DNA of 64,000 bases from Antedon bifida. Taxonomy: Eukaryota > Echinodermata > Crinoidea > Comatulida > Antedonidae. The stretch spans positions 22,133,409 through 22,197,408 of the forward strand of contig OY727093.1 in the NCBI GenBank assembly GCA_963402885.1, written 5' to 3'. This document shows, in pieces, positions 10,727 through 21,654 of this stretch. Below the pieces are notes generated by a model, which saw only the letters and a list, made by a program, of their open reading frames with translations, made no database searches and was not told where the DNA came from. The first letter of the stretch is position 1; each line of letters begins with the position of its first letter. Position numbers and translations under genes: made by a program.

Positions 10727-11740
10727 GTGGCGCTGAAAAAACTCAATCTTCTAAAATCTAGGCTGATCAAGGACAGTATACTTCACACGAAGTACACAGA
10801 TTTTATGAACGACCTGTTGTTAAAGGGCTACGCAGAAAAGGCATTGCAGAAAGACCAACCTAGATGGTATTTGCCGCACCATCCGGTGTTGAACCCACAA
10901 AAGCTAGGAAAGGTTCGAGTAGTGTTCGATGGGTCAGCTAAGTATCAAGGTGTTTGCTTAAATGATAACCTTTACCAAGGTCCTGATCTTACAAACACAT
11001 TAGTCGGCGTACTACTGCGCTTTCGTCTGGGACCCATCGCCTTTGCAGTGGACATCGAAAAGAGACTGATAGTCACTACATATCATACTTATGGTGGGAA
11101 GACGGCAATCTGAATATGAACCCACAAGAGTACCAGATGGTTGTACATCTTTTCGGAGGAAAGTCTTCACCTAGTTGTTCCAATTTTGCTCTCCGGAAGG
11201 TTGTCAAAGACCATGCGGATGATTTCGATCCTGTTGTAACTAACGCAGTCAACAACAACTTTTACGTAGACGACTGTCTCAAATCCGTAGACAGCGAAGA
11301 GAGCCAAGGGATTAAAGAATTTGCTGACTCGTGGAGGTTTCAACTTGACCAAGTGGGTCTCAAACTCCAACCAACTTGTATCCACGCTCACAGACAGTGA
11401 ACAGAATGCTTCAACATCATTGTTTGGAGGGGAACAACAAAGAGCACTTGGAGTACACTGGTTTGTAAAACAAGATGCACTTTGATACGTTATTTCTCCA
11501 AAGAAGCAACCCAGTACAAGAAGGGGAATTTTGTCTGTAGTAGCATCCGTCTACGACCCTCTAGGACTAATAACACCATTCATATTAAAGGCAAAGTTGC
11601 TACTCCGAGAACTGTGTTTGATTGGATGCAAATGGGACAAAGCTATTCCAGTAGAACTACAGATTAGATGGCACGAATGGTTAAAGGAACTTCAGAGTCT
11701 CAATAAGTTGAACATTCGACGTTGCTACAAACCGTAAGAT
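10727..11740 (+). pseudogene. BEL/Pao reverse transcriptase, copy 1 (three frames)
   Basis: Segment one (10727-11113) has RWYLPHHPVLNP and KVRVVFDGSAKYQG, ending at a deletion after AFAVDIEK where the next catalytic-Asp stretch is shortened. Segment two (about 11075-11400) has LWWEDGNLNMNPQEYQM and the catalytic NNFYVDDCLKS at about 11250-11280. Segment three (about 11525-11740) has SVVASVYDPLGLITPF, the highly conserved BEL/Pao connection motif. At least two frame changes make it non-functional as read. Confidence 0.85.
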
Positions 11741-11835
11741 TTCGGCAACGTCGCGTATAGAGAGTTGCATCATGTTGGAGATGCATCATCCACGAGCTAC
11801 GGAGCAACGAGTGTGGAAACGTATGCGGGACCCTT

Positions 11836-13608
11836 GTGACTGCGAAGACCCAGACAATTCCTAGATTGGAACTACAAGCAGCTGTCCTGGCAAGTCGCCT
11901 TGACAGAATCATTCGAGAAGAGCTGCATGAAATAAAAATCGATAGAACAGTTTGTTGGACAGACAGCACATGCGTGTTGAGATATTTGAACAATGAAGAA
12001 ACGAGATTCAAGAAATTTTTTGTTGGTAATAGAGTGACAACAATCCTTAACCAAACAACTAAAGAACAGTGGCGACACGTCAGTTCCGCTCAAAATCCAG
12101 CCGATCTAGCCTCACGCGGAATGCCTGCAGAGGATATGATAACAAGTGAAATGTGGTTCACTGGTCCCAGTTTCTTGATGGAAGATGAAAGTGAATGGCC
12201 TCAAATGCCTACCGACTTTAATACTATCGTAGAAGATCCAGAAGTAAAAACTGTAAACGCTGTAACCGTTAAATTAGATGACGACAGAATAAATGACCTC
12301 ATCAACCGCTTTTCAAGTTGGACCAAGTTGATAAAGGTTTTTGCTTGGATACTACGATGGCGACGCAGAGTAAAGAACAAAGGTACCAACATTAACAGTT
12401 TCATATCCGTTGATGAGTGGAAAAACGCTGAGACAGTAATTTTCAGATACATACAAAATCAAGCACTTCACTCTGAAGTTAACCATCTCCAAACCAATCA
12501 ACAAGTCAAGAAGAGTAGCTCTCTCATAAAGCTAGATCCAATTGTAATGAACGATTTGATGCGAGTAGGTGGTAGATTGAAAAGATCTGAAATTAGTGAT
12601 GCAGCAAAACATTATTATCCTTCCAAAGAATCAACATGTAACCTTACTTATCCTACGACACTATCATGCTATTTCCAGGCATTCTGGCGTAGAGCATACA
12701 CTGGCCGCATTACGTCAACGATTCTGGCCGGTGGAAGAGTAAATTTAAAGTCAGTTGTTCGCCGATGTGTGAAGTGCCGTAAGACTACAGTGCCAGTAAT
12801 GCAACAAAAGATGTCCGATCTACCAGCTGATCGCGTTAAATCTACACCACCATTTACCAACATTGGAGTGGACTGTTTTGGTCCATTTTACGTGAGACAA
12901 GGAAGGTCAAGTGTTAAAAGATATGGAATCATCTTCACTTGCTTAAGTGTCAGAGCAGTTCACCTTGAATTATCAAGCTCCTTGGACACTACTTCGTTTA
13001 TTAACGCTCTAAGGAGATTTATTGGCAGAAGAGGAACACCAGTAGAGATTCGCTCTGACAATGGAGGAAATTTTGTCAAGGGGAATAAGGAGTTAAAGGC
13101 CGCAATTGAACTGTGGAATCAAGACCAAATTCACCAATACCTCCTGCAACAACATATTGTGTGGAAATTTAACCCTCCTCTAGCCTCTCATTTTGGCGGA
13201 GTGTGGGAAAGGTGTATTCGAACAGTACGTAAAGTTTTAAGTGGATTAATACAGGAACAAATATTGAAGGAGGAAGGATTAAGAACCCTGTTTTGTGAGG
13301 TAGAAAGCATTATCAATAATCGACCACTTACAAAGGTGTCTGATGATCCGAAGGATAGCGAGCCATTGACTCCGAATCACCTATTGCTGTTACGCACAGG
13401 TTCTCAACTACCACCAGCAACACTTACGCAAGATGATGCTCATGCAACCAAGTGCTGGCGGCAAGTTCAGTACATGGCCGACTTATTTTGGCGTAGATGG
13501 AAACGAGAGTACCTGCCCTCTCTACAGGAAAGGCGCAAATGGCATCACAAGCATGGAAACCTCAAGGTCGGTGACGTTGTAATCCACGGAATTCATGGCC
13601 GCTGGTAG
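11836..13608 (+). CDS. BEL/Pao RNase H and integrase, copy 1 (590 codons)
   Basis: The frame starts with a GTG-read segment TIPRLELQAAVLASRLD and VCWTDSTCVLRYL (RNase H), then SSAQNPADLASRGM. The integrase follows: RRCVKCRKT (end of the zinc-binding domain), VDCFGPFYV (first catalytic Asp), IRSDNGGNFVKG (second Asp) and FGGVWERCIRTVRKVL (Glu). The HHCC zinc-binding part at about 12660-12740 seems to be read out of its family frame between two compensating indels. C-terminal family sequence continues after a frame change near 13590 to a stop at 13745. Upstream RT is in other frames, so this is a fragment of a formerly continuous pol. Confidence 0.85.
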   Translation: MTAKTQTIPRLELQAAVLASRLDRIIREELHEIKIDRTVCWTDSTCVLRYLNNEETRFKKFFVGNRVTTILNQTTKEQWRHVSSAQNPADLASRGMPAEDMITSEMWFTGPSFLMEDESEWPQMPTDFNTIVEDPEVKTVNAVTVKLDDDRINDLINRFSSWTKLIKVFAWILRWRRRVKNKGTNINSFISVDEWKNAETVIFRYIQNQALHSEVNHLQTNQQVKKSSSLIKLDPIVMNDLMRVGGRLKRSEISDAAKHYYPSKESTCNLTYPTTLSCYFQAFWRRAYTGRITSTILAGGRVNLKSVVRRCVKCRKTTVPVMQQKMSDLPADRVKSTPPFTNIGVDCFGPFYVRQGRSSVKRYGIIFTCLSVRAVHLELSSSLDTTSFINALRRFIGRRGTPVEIRSDNGGNFVKGNKELKAAIELWNQDQIHQYLLQQHIVWKFNPPLASHFGGVWERCIRTVRKVLSGLIQEQILKEEGLRTLFCEVESIINNRPLTKVSDDPKDSEPLTPNHLLLLRTGSQLPPATLTQDDAHATKCWRQVQYMADLFWRRWKREYLPSLQERRKWHHKHGNLKVGDVVIHGIHGRW

Positions 13609-13844
13609 TTGTCATGGAAGTATACACAAGCACTGCAGATGGTCTTGTTAGATCTGCTAAAGTGAAGACTAAAACGTCAACTCTCGTTCGACCAATCTCA
13701 AAATTGGTATCGCTTGAAGTCGAAGTGATTTGTTTTAAGATATGAACTTTATTAACTTTTATTTAATCTTTATGTAGTTAGTGTAACTCAAGCTTATTGT
13801 TTGAATTTGTAAAGGCTGGTTTGTGGCGCCTTTAGGGGCCGGTG

Positions 13845-14612
13845 TGTTACAGCTTGAGTATGACGCATTTGGCGTCCCATACTTTATTTTTTAATTACCT
13901 TTCTCATGTTACCGAGGTTACTGTGTTGTTTTCTCCGAAAGTGAGCAGTCATCTTCACCATGTTTCATTCCAAAAGGCATAGTCACAGATAGATGTATGT
14001 TTTATATGCTTTTAATTATTATCATACATTTAATTAATAATTTAGGAATCATATGACGTAAGATTTAGTATTTGTAACTTTATAGTTTTCTTTATTTTGT
14101 AAGTTTAAGTTTCGATCATCCTTGATTGTTACCATCCATTGTGTACAGCATTATGCTAGCCTAAAAGATGCGATTAGCACTGTTCGCCCGACTATATAGA
14201 TTAGTTGGAAGCTTTTAATGATATTATAACTTTATATATTATGATTGACATTCATCGTATTCTGTGGTAGATTTACCCACGATATTGTTCAGTTTATGTG
14301 ATCAACATTTTAGTAGTTTAAGTTAGTTTAGCTATGTAATTGGAAACTTGTATTTTAATATAGAATTCTTCATGGATAGTCCATGTGAGTTATCACGGCA
14401 TACAGAATTATGTTCGTTATGCTTGACTGAGCACAAGTAGTGCGCAGCTGCAGAATAGGCCAATAAGATTGTTTATATGTTATATAAAGGAATTGACTAT
14501 AGAAATTATCAGTATGTACAATACAGTGCTTAATTAGTATTTTGATGCTAATTCTTGTTTATTTTTTCTATTAAATTTCAGTTAAAACCGTTTGACACAA
14601 TAACGCGTTACA
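13845..14612 (+). repeat. 3' LTR of BEL element, copy 1
   Basis: Bounded by TGTTAC (13845-13850) and GTTACA (14607-14612), and preceded by the purine-rich TTTAGGGGCCGG expected of a polypurine tract. It contains ATATAAAGG at about 14479 as a possible TATA box. Its match at 19762-20527 differs by a short indel and few substitutions. Confidence 0.7.
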
Positions 14613-15635
14613 AGTTTCTGTTATTTGCCTTTTACACGTGACTGGAGGTCACATGCCGCTATCTTATTTCTTGGCCTCTATTTTTCAAGTTTTAATGTGG
14701 GATTTTCATCCAGAAATCAATGGCTAAGGCCAGTCGATGGATACTCTGAGCCGGTAAGCTGCAACATTCCTAGCACCACTGTATATAAATGTTGGAATTT
14801 GTATCTATGCGGTCAAAGCAGTCCGAGTGTTGTTGCATTCCAACGTAGTAGCAGACCATCAAGGAAGATCTACAGTGCACCACGTTTGCTCTATTCTAAT
14901 TCTACTGTTACATTCTGTATTCTTTTAAGTGGCGATGTTGAATCGAATCCAGGTCCAGGTAATACTCAGACATCTTCAGTTCAGGTATACTATCAAAACG
15001 TATGTAGCCTGAAGAATAAAATGGACGTATACAACTCAGATCTGATTGCACACCTAATTCAGAGCAATTTGGATATTGTCGCACTTACGGAAACATGGTT
15101 AAACTGCAACATGCTCGATTCTGAACTTTCCGTTTCTAATTACACTTTATTTCGACGCGATAGAGATACTGATAAACGTGGTGGTGGTATCCTGATGCTA
15201 GTGAATAACAAATTTACCTGTAACCGAGTGGAACACCTAGAAAGTGATTCAACAGAGTTCATGTGGATAGAGATTAAGCTAAAGCGGCGTAAAAGCCTAC
15301 TTGTTGGATTATTCTATAGACCACCGAACGCTACACTTGATGTCCTCCGTCGTTTTACTTCGTCTGTGGAAATCGCTATGCTCTACCACAAAAACAGTGA
15401 ATTCTTCATTCTTGGAGATTTCAACCTACCCGAAATTAATTGGAGTAGCAACCCTCATTCTGCTCCAGCTCAGTCTATGGGAGAACACTTACTTGATGTA
15501 TTGCTTTCTAGCTGTGGCCTATTTCAATGCAATACGTTTTGTACAAGACTGGATAAAATGCTTGATCTTGTTATTTGTAGTAAAAACATCTCCGACAAAG
15601 TCTATACTGCTAACGATATTTTTTTATCCGTTTAA
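14604..15635 (+). CDS. LINE ORF2 N-terminus with 2A-like peptide and AP endonuclease, copy 1
   Basis: The open frame begins after a stop at 14601, inside the LTR end, and has no in-frame ATG before the 2A region, so its true start is unclear. A hydrophobic N-terminal segment (AAILFLGLYFSSFNVGF) is followed at 14931-14957 by GDVESNPGP, a 2A ribosome-skipping motif. The endonuclease begins at once: QNVCSLKNKMD, ALTETWL, GGGILMLVNN, IEIKLKRRKS, FILGDFNLPEINW, LDLVICSK. The final Ser-Asp-His motif is missing where the frame changes at 15635. This architecture is known in CR1-group LINEs. Confidence 0.85.
   Translation, partial: RVTSFCYLPFTRDWRSHAAILFLGLYFSSFNVGFSSRNQWLRPVDGYSEPVSCNIPSTTVYKCWNLYLCGQSSPSVVAFQRSSRPSRKIYSAPRLLYSNSTVTFCILLSGDVESNPGPGNTQTSSVQVYYQNVCSLKNKMDVYNSDLIAHLIQSNLDIVALTETWLNCNMLDSELSVSNYTLFRRDRDTDKRGGGILMLVNNKFTCNRVEHLESDSTEFMWIEIKLKRRKSLLVGLFYRPPNATLDVLRRFTSSVEIAMLYHKNSEFFILGDFNLPEINWSSNPHSAPAQSMGEHLLDVLLSSCGLFQCNTFCTRLDKMLDLVICSKNISDKVYTANDIFLSV
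14931..14957 (+). promoter_or_regulatory. 2A-like ribosome-skipping signal in LINE, copy 1
   Basis: It encodes GDVESNPGP, matching the 2A consensus D-(V/I)-E-x-N-P-G-P. In 2A peptides the ribosome fails to join the last Gly and Pro and continues, releasing the upstream product. Here it would separate an N-terminal hydrophobic leader from the endonuclease-RT protein. Confidence 0.85.
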
Positions 15636-16379
15636 ATTTTGATGTTAATTGTAGTAATGATAATTTGAATCGTAAAAGTATAATTTACAATTTTAAAGCA
15701 CTTGATGTCAATGATCTATGTAATACTCTTAACTGTGTTCCATGGAGTGTCTTAATTGATTTTGAAGGTGATTTAAATGAAGCTTTGGATATTTTTTATA
15801 ATTTGCTAAATGCTGCCGTCAATGACACAGTGCCTAAAATTAGAAAGCACAGAAAGCTTCCTCCGTGGTTTGACAACGAGTTGAGAAGTGCGCTTCAACT
15901 CAAAGAAAAGTATTATAGATATCTGAAAAAACATAATAATCGGTTAGCCCAAAGTAATTTCAAATTTGCTCACGCGTCCTTTAAACAAATGTGCAATAAA
16001 AAGTACAAAGATTACTTGGACTCTTTGGCTAAGCAAATTGTCACTAACAGTAAAAGATTTTGGAGCTGGATGAAAACTAAATACAAGTCAAATAATCTTC
16101 CTTCTGTCATGAGTCACGATAATATTTAATTCCAGTCTAATTATGATAAAGCTACCACATTTAATTCTTATTTTATTATATATTCTTTTTTCAGTGAGCC
16201 TTCTCCGGACGTTCCCCGAGACTATCCAGCTCTTCCTGACTATGCGGTGGATAACTTGAGTTCGCCGTCTGTGAATCAGCATTCTGTGGAAAAGGCACTT
16301 AGTGACATTAATATCAATAAAGCTACTGGCATTGATCAGATTAGTAACGTTGTCTTAAAGGGTGCCTCCTCCTCACTCT
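15636..16379 (+). pseudogene. LINE linker between endonuclease and RT, copy 1 (cut at duplication junction)
   Basis: A frame at about 15638-16126 reads KHRKLPPWFDNELRSALQLK and NSKRFWSWMKTKY, the typical EN-RT linker of CR1/Jockey-group LINEs. After a stop at 16127 it continues in the same style with VEKALSDININKATGIDQIS, the start of RT. It stops at 16379 where the second duplication unit begins, so copy 1 has no RT of its own. Confidence 0.8.
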
Positions 16380-17657
16380 GATTGGGTTGTGAATGGTCCG
16401 TTGACTTCAACTAGATGCCAAGTTCAAAACTGCAATTTTATTTGTGCAGAACCTCTGGAAGAGCAGTTTAAGCAATTTTGTAACATTGAGTTCAATGATA
16501 TCCCAACTGAGAAGACAGTTATGTCTCGGAACGACCTTCAAGCACTACAGATGATGCAAGAATCGACTAAATTAAAAAACGGCCATTACCAAGTATCAAT
16601 GCCATAGAAAAGCCCACCTGAGGAATTTCCAAACAACAAGGCTGTGGCGCTGAAAAAACTCAATCTTCTAAAATCTAGGCTGATCAAGGACAGTATACTT
16701 CACACGAAGTACACAGATTTTATGAACGACCTGTTGTTAAAGGGCTACGCAGAAAAGGCATTGCAGAAAGACCAACCTAGATGGTATTTGCCGCACCATC
16801 CGGTGTTGAACCCACAAAAGCTAGGAAAGGTTCGAGTAGTGTTCGATGGGTCAGCTAAGTATCAAGGTGTTTGCTTAAATGATAACCTTTACCAAGGTCC
16901 TGATCTTACAAACACATTAGTCGGCGTACTACTGCGCTTTCGTCTGGGACCCATCGCCTTTGCAGTGGACATCGAAAAGAGACTGATAGTCACTACATAT
17001 CATACTTATGGTGGGAAGACGGCAATCTGAATATGAACCCACAAGAGTACCAGATGGTTGTACATCTTTTCGGAGGAAAGTCTTCACCTAGTTGTTCCAA
17101 TTTTGCTCTCCGGAAGGTTGTCAAAGACCATGCGGATGATTTCGATCCTGTTGTAACTAACGCAGTCAACAACAACTTTTACGTAGACGACTGTCTCAAA
17201 TCCGTAGACAGCGAAGAGAGCCAAGGGATTAAAGAATTTGCTGACTCGTGGAGGTTTCAACTTGACCAAGTGGGTCTCAAACTCCAACCAACTTGTATCC
17301 ACGCTCACAGACAGTGAACAGAATGCTTCAACATCATTGTTTGGAGGGGAACAACAAAGAGCACTTGGAGTACACTGGTTTGTAAAACAAGATGCACTTT
17401 GATACGTTATTTCTCCAAAGAAGCAACCCAGTACAAGAAGGGGAATTTTGTCTGTAGTAGCATCCGTCTACGACCCTCTAGGACTAATAACACCATTCAT
17501 ATTAAAGGCAAAGTTGCTACTCCGAGAACTGTGTTTGATTGGATGCAAATGGGACAAAGCTATTCCAGTAGAACTACAGATTAGATGGCACGAATGGTTA
17601 AAGGAACTTCAGAGTCTCAATAAGTTGAACATTCGACGTTGCTACAAACCGTAAGAT
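16380..17657 (+). pseudogene. BEL/Pao linker and reverse transcriptase, copy 2
   Basis: It is the same as copy 1 with identical frame breaks, starting at the duplication edge in DWVVNGPLTSTRC. Segments include KVRVVFDGSAKYQG (about 16830), NNFYVDDCLKS (about 17170-17200) and SVVASVYDPLGLITPF (about 17445-17500). A one-base loss in the A run near 16575 alters the end of the linker relative to copy 1. Shared frameshifts show that decay came before duplication. Confidence 0.85.
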
Positions 17658-17752
17658 TTCGGCAACGTCGCGTATAGAGAGTTGCATCATGTTGGAGATG
17701 CATCATCCACGAGCTACGGAGCAACGAGTGTGGAAACGTATGCGGGACCCTT

Positions 17753-19525
17753 GTGACTGCGAAGACCCAGACAATTCCTAGATTGGAACTACAAGCAGCT
17801 GTCCTGGCAAGTCGCCTTGACAGAATCATTCGAGAAGAGCTGCATGAAATAAAAATCGATAGAACAGTTTGTTGGACAGACAGCACATGCGTGTTGAGAT
17901 ATTTGAACAATGAAGAAACGAGATTCAAGACATTTTTTGTTGGTAATAGAGTGACAACAATCCTTAACCAAACAACTAAAGAACAGTGGCGACACGTCAG
18001 TTCCGCTCAAAATCCAGCCGATCTAGCCTCACGCGGAATGCCTGCAGAGGATATGATAACAAGTGAAATGTGGTTCACTGGTCCCAGTTTCTTGATGGAA
18101 GATGAAAGTGAATGGCCTCAAATGCCTACCGACTTTAATACTATCGTAGAAGATCCAGAAGTAAAAACTGTAAACGCTGTAACCGTTAAATTAGATGACG
18201 ACAGAATAAATGACCTCATCAACCGCTTTTCAAGTTGGACCAAGTTGATAAAGGTTTTTGCTTGGATACTACGATGGCGACGCAGAGTAAAGAACAAAGG
18301 TACCAACATTAACAGTTTCATATCCGTTGATGAGTGGAAAAACGCTGAGACAGTAATTTTCAGATACATACAAAATCAAGCACTTCACTCTGAAGTTAAC
18401 CATCTCCAAACCAATCAACAAGTCAAGAAGAGTAGCTCTCTCATAAAGCTAGATCCAATTGTAATGAACGATTTGATGCGAGTAGGTGGTAGATTGAAAA
18501 GATCTGAAATTAGTGATGCAGCAAAACATTATTATCCTTCCAAAGAATCAACATGTAACCTTACTTATCCTACGACACTATCATGCTATTTCCAGGCATT
18601 CTGGCGTAGAGCATACACTGGCCGCATTACGTCAACGATTCTGGCCGGTGGAAGAGTAAATTTAAAGTCAGTTGTTCGCCGATGTGTGAAGTGCCGTAAG
18701 ACTACAGTGCCAGTAATGCAACAAAAGATGTCCGATCTACCAGCTGATCGCGTTAAATCTACACCACCATTTACCAACATTGGAGTGGACTGTTTTGGTC
18801 CATTTTACGTGAGACAAGGAAGGTCAAGTGTTAAAAGATATGGAATCATCTTCACTTGCTTAAGTGTCAGAGCAGTTCACCTTGAATTATCAAGCTCCTT
18901 GGACACTACTTCGTTTATTAACGCTCTAAGGAGATTTATTGGCAGAAGAGGAACACCAGTAGAGATTCGCTCTGACAATGGAGGAAATTTTGTCAAGGGG
19001 AATAAGGAGTTAAAGGCCGCAATTGAACTGTGGAATCAAGACCAAATTCACCAATACCTCCTGCAACAACATATTGTGTGGAAATTTAACCCTCCTCTAG
19101 CCTCTCATTTTGGCGGAGTGTGGGAAAGGTGTATTCGAACAGTACGTAAAGTTTTAAGTGGATTAATACAGGAACAAATATTGAAGGAGGAAGGATTAAG
19201 AACCCTGTTTTGTGAGGTAGAAAGCATTATCAATAATCGACCACTTACAAAGGTGTCTGATGATCCGAAGGATAGCGAGCCATTGACTCCGAATCACCTA
19301 TTGCTGTTACGCACAGGTTCTCAACTACCACCAGCAACACTTACGCAAGATGATGCTCATGCAACCAAGTGCTGGCGGCAAGTTCAGTACATGGCCGACT
19401 TATTTTGGCGTAGATGGAAACGAGAGTACCTGCCCTCTCTACAGGAAAGGCGCAAATGGCATCACAAGCATGGAAACCTCAAGGTCGGTGACGTTGTAAT
19501 CCACGGAATTCATGGCCGCTGGTAG
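17753..19525 (+). CDS. BEL/Pao RNase H and integrase, copy 2 (590 codons)
   Basis: It is identical in length to copy 1 and differs by one noted residue (Lys to Thr in the FKTFFVGNRV segment). It has the same RNase H (WTDSTCVLRYL) and integrase motifs (VDCFGPFYV, IRSDNGGNFVKG, GGVWERCIRTVR), and the same apparent out-of-frame zinc-binding stretch. The C-terminal tail continues after a frame change to a stop at 19662. Confidence 0.85.
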   Translation: MTAKTQTIPRLELQAAVLASRLDRIIREELHEIKIDRTVCWTDSTCVLRYLNNEETRFKTFFVGNRVTTILNQTTKEQWRHVSSAQNPADLASRGMPAEDMITSEMWFTGPSFLMEDESEWPQMPTDFNTIVEDPEVKTVNAVTVKLDDDRINDLINRFSSWTKLIKVFAWILRWRRRVKNKGTNINSFISVDEWKNAETVIFRYIQNQALHSEVNHLQTNQQVKKSSSLIKLDPIVMNDLMRVGGRLKRSEISDAAKHYYPSKESTCNLTYPTTLSCYFQAFWRRAYTGRITSTILAGGRVNLKSVVRRCVKCRKTTVPVMQQKMSDLPADRVKSTPPFTNIGVDCFGPFYVRQGRSSVKRYGIIFTCLSVRAVHLELSSSLDTTSFINALRRFIGRRGTPVEIRSDNGGNFVKGNKELKAAIELWNQDQIHQYLLQQHIVWKFNPPLASHFGGVWERCIRTVRKVLSGLIQEQILKEEGLRTLFCEVESIINNRPLTKVSDDPKDSEPLTPNHLLLLRTGSQLPPATLTQDDAHATKCWRQVQYMADLFWRRWKREYLPSLQERRKWHHKHGNLKVGDVVIHGIHGRW

Positions 19526-19761
19526 TTGTCATGGAAGTATACACAAGCACTGCAGATGGTCTTGTTAGATCTGCTAAAGTGAAGACTAAAACGTCAACTC
19601 TCGTTCGACCAATCTCAAAATTGGTATCGCTTGAAGTCGAAGTGATTTGTTTTAAGATATGAACTTTATTAACTTTTATTTAATCTTTATGTAGTTAGTG
19701 TAACTCAAGCTTATTGTTTGAATTTGTAAAGGCTGGTTTGTGGCGCCTTTAGGGGCCGGTG

Positions 19762-20527
19762 TGTTACAGCTTGAGTATGACGCATTTGGCGTCCCATACT
19801 TTATTTTTTAATTACCTTTCTCATTACCGAGGTTACTGTGTTGTTTTCTCCGAAAGTGAGCAGTCATCTTCACCATGTTTCATTCCAAAAGGCATAGTCA
19901 CAGATAGATGTATGTTTTATATGCTTTTAATTATTATCATACATTTAATTAATAATTTAGGAATCATATGACGTAAGATTTAGTATTTGTAACTTTATAG
20001 TTTTCTTTATTTTGTAAGTTTAAGTTTCGATCATCCTTGATTGTTACCATCCATTGTGTACAGCATTATGCTAGCCTAAAAGATGCGATTAGCACTGTTC
20101 GCCCGACTATATAGATTAGTTGGAAGCTTTTAATGATATTATAACTTTATATATTATGATTGACATTCATCGTATTCTGTGGTAGATTTACCCACGATAT
20201 TGTTCAGTTTATGTGATCAACATTTTAGTAGTTTAAGTTAGTTTAGCTATGTAATTGGAAACTTGTATTTTAATATAGAATTCTTCATGGATAGACCATG
20301 TGAGTTATCACGGCATACAGAATTATGTTCGTTATGCTTGACTGAGCACAAGTAGTGCGCAGCTGCAGAATAGGCCAATAAGATTGTTTATATGTTATAT
20401 AAAGGAATTGACTATAGAAATTATCAGTATGTACAATACAGTGCTTAATTAGTATTTTGATGCTAATTCTTGTTTATTTTTTCTATTAAATTTCAGTTAA
20501 AACCGTTTGACACAATAACGCGTTACA
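19762..20527 (+). repeat. 3' LTR of BEL element, copy 2
   Basis: It runs from TGTTAC to GTTACA, with the same polypurine-like AGGGGCCGG just upstream. It differs from copy 1 by the loss of two bases near 19825 and by TAGACCATG for TAGTCCATG. The two are duplicated copies of the same 3' LTR, not the two LTRs of one element. Confidence 0.7.
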
Positions 20528-21545
20528 AGTTTCTGTTATTTGCCTTTTACACGTGACTGGAGGTCACATGCCGCTATCTTATTTCTTGGCCTCTATTTTT
20601 CAAGTTTTAATGTGGGATTTTCATCCAGAAATCAATGGCTAAGGCCAGTCGATGGATACTCTGAGCCGGTAAGCTGCAACATTCCTAGCACCACTGTATA
20701 TAAATGTTGGAATTTGTATCTATGCGGTCAAAGCAGTCCGAGTGTTGTTGCATTCCAACGTAGTAGCAGACCATCAAGGAAGATCTACAGTGCACCACGT
20801 TTGCTCTATTCTAATTCTACTGTTACATTCTGTATTCTTTTAAGTGGCGATGTTGAATCGAATCCAGGTCCAGGTAATACTCAGACATCTTCAGTTCAGG
20901 TATACTGAAAAACGTATGTAGCCTGAAGAATAAAATGGACGTATACAACTCAGATCTGATTGCACACCTAATTCAGAGCAATTTGGATATTGTCGCACTT
21001 ACGGAAACATGGTTAAACTGCAACTCGATTCTGAACTTTCCGTTTCTAATTACACTTTATTTCGACGCGATAGAGATACTGATAAACGTGGTGGTGGTAT
21101 CCTGATGCTAGTGAATAACAAATTTACCTGTAACCGAGTGGAACACCTAGAAAGTGATTCAACAGAGTTCATGTGGATAGAGATTAAGCTAAAGCGGCGT
21201 AAAAGCCTACTTGTTGGATTATTCTATAGACCACCGAACGCTACACTTGATGTCCTCCGTCGTTTTACTTCGTCTGTGGAAATCGCTATGCTCTACCACA
21301 AAAACAGTGAATTCTTCATTCTTGGAGATTTCAACCTACCCGAAATTAATTGGAGTAGCAACCCTCATTCTGCTCCAGCTCAGTCTATGGGAGAACACTT
21401 ACTTGATGTATTGCTTTCTAGCTGTGGCCTATTTCAATGCAATACGTTTTGTACAAGACTGGATAAAATGCTTGATCTTGTTATTTGTAGTAAAAACATC
21501 TCCGACAAAGTCTATACTGCTAACGATATTTTTTTATCCGTTTAA
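20519..21545 (+). pseudogene. LINE 2A and endonuclease region, copy 2 (frameshifted)
   Basis: The leader and GDVESNPGP (20846-20872) are as in copy 1, but a change from TATACTATCAAAACG to TATACTGAAAAACG creates a stop at 20906. The endonuclease reopens at about 21009 after a further 4-bp loss, with GGGILMLVNN and FILGDFNLPEINW, and ends at 21545. These changes are specific to this copy, so it decayed further after duplication. Confidence 0.85.
20846..20872 (+). promoter_or_regulatory. 2A-like ribosome-skipping signal in LINE, copy 2
   Basis: It encodes the same GDVESNPGP as copy 1. Only a short tail (GNTQTSSVQVY) follows before the stop, so skipping here would not yield a usable endonuclease. 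Confidence 0.8.
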
Positions 21546-21654
21546 ATTTTGATGTTAATTGTAGTAATGATAATTTGAATCGTAAAAGTATAATTTACAA
21601 TTTTAAAGCACTTGGAGTGTCTTAATTGATTTTGAAGGTGATTTAAATGAAGCT

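Larger units (their letters stand above)
10004..13745 (+). mobile_element. BEL/Pao LTR retrotransposon pol, copy 1 (5' end missing)
   Basis: The order is aspartic protease, RT, RNase H, integrase and 3' LTR, with BEL/Pao-type sequences throughout. The element begins abruptly inside the protease next to the Harbinger remnant, so gag and the 5' LTR are absent. Several frameshifts break pol (near 10140, 10705, 11065, 11400, 11740 and 13590). From 10462 on, it is inside the first unit of a large tandem duplication. Confidence 0.9.
10462..16379. repeat. Large tandem duplication, unit 1 (5918 bp)
   Basis: From GATTGGGTTGTGAATGG at 10462 to the last CACTCT before 16380, this block repeats directly as 16380-22249. 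It carries BEL pol from the protease-RT linker, the BEL LTR and the 5' half of the LINE. Unit 1 is complete for the 40-bp stretch at about 15705-15744 that unit 2 lacks. Confidence 0.95.

Noticed and set aside
11700-12863. Minus-strand ORFs opposite BEL pol (also 17617-18780)
   Set aside because: They are antisense to the well-supported RNase H-integrase frame and have no recognisable domains.
13845-20527. Two LTRs of one complete BEL element
   Set aside because: 13845-14612 and 19762-20527 are both 3' LTRs carried by the tandem duplication; no BEL 5' LTR or gag lies between them.
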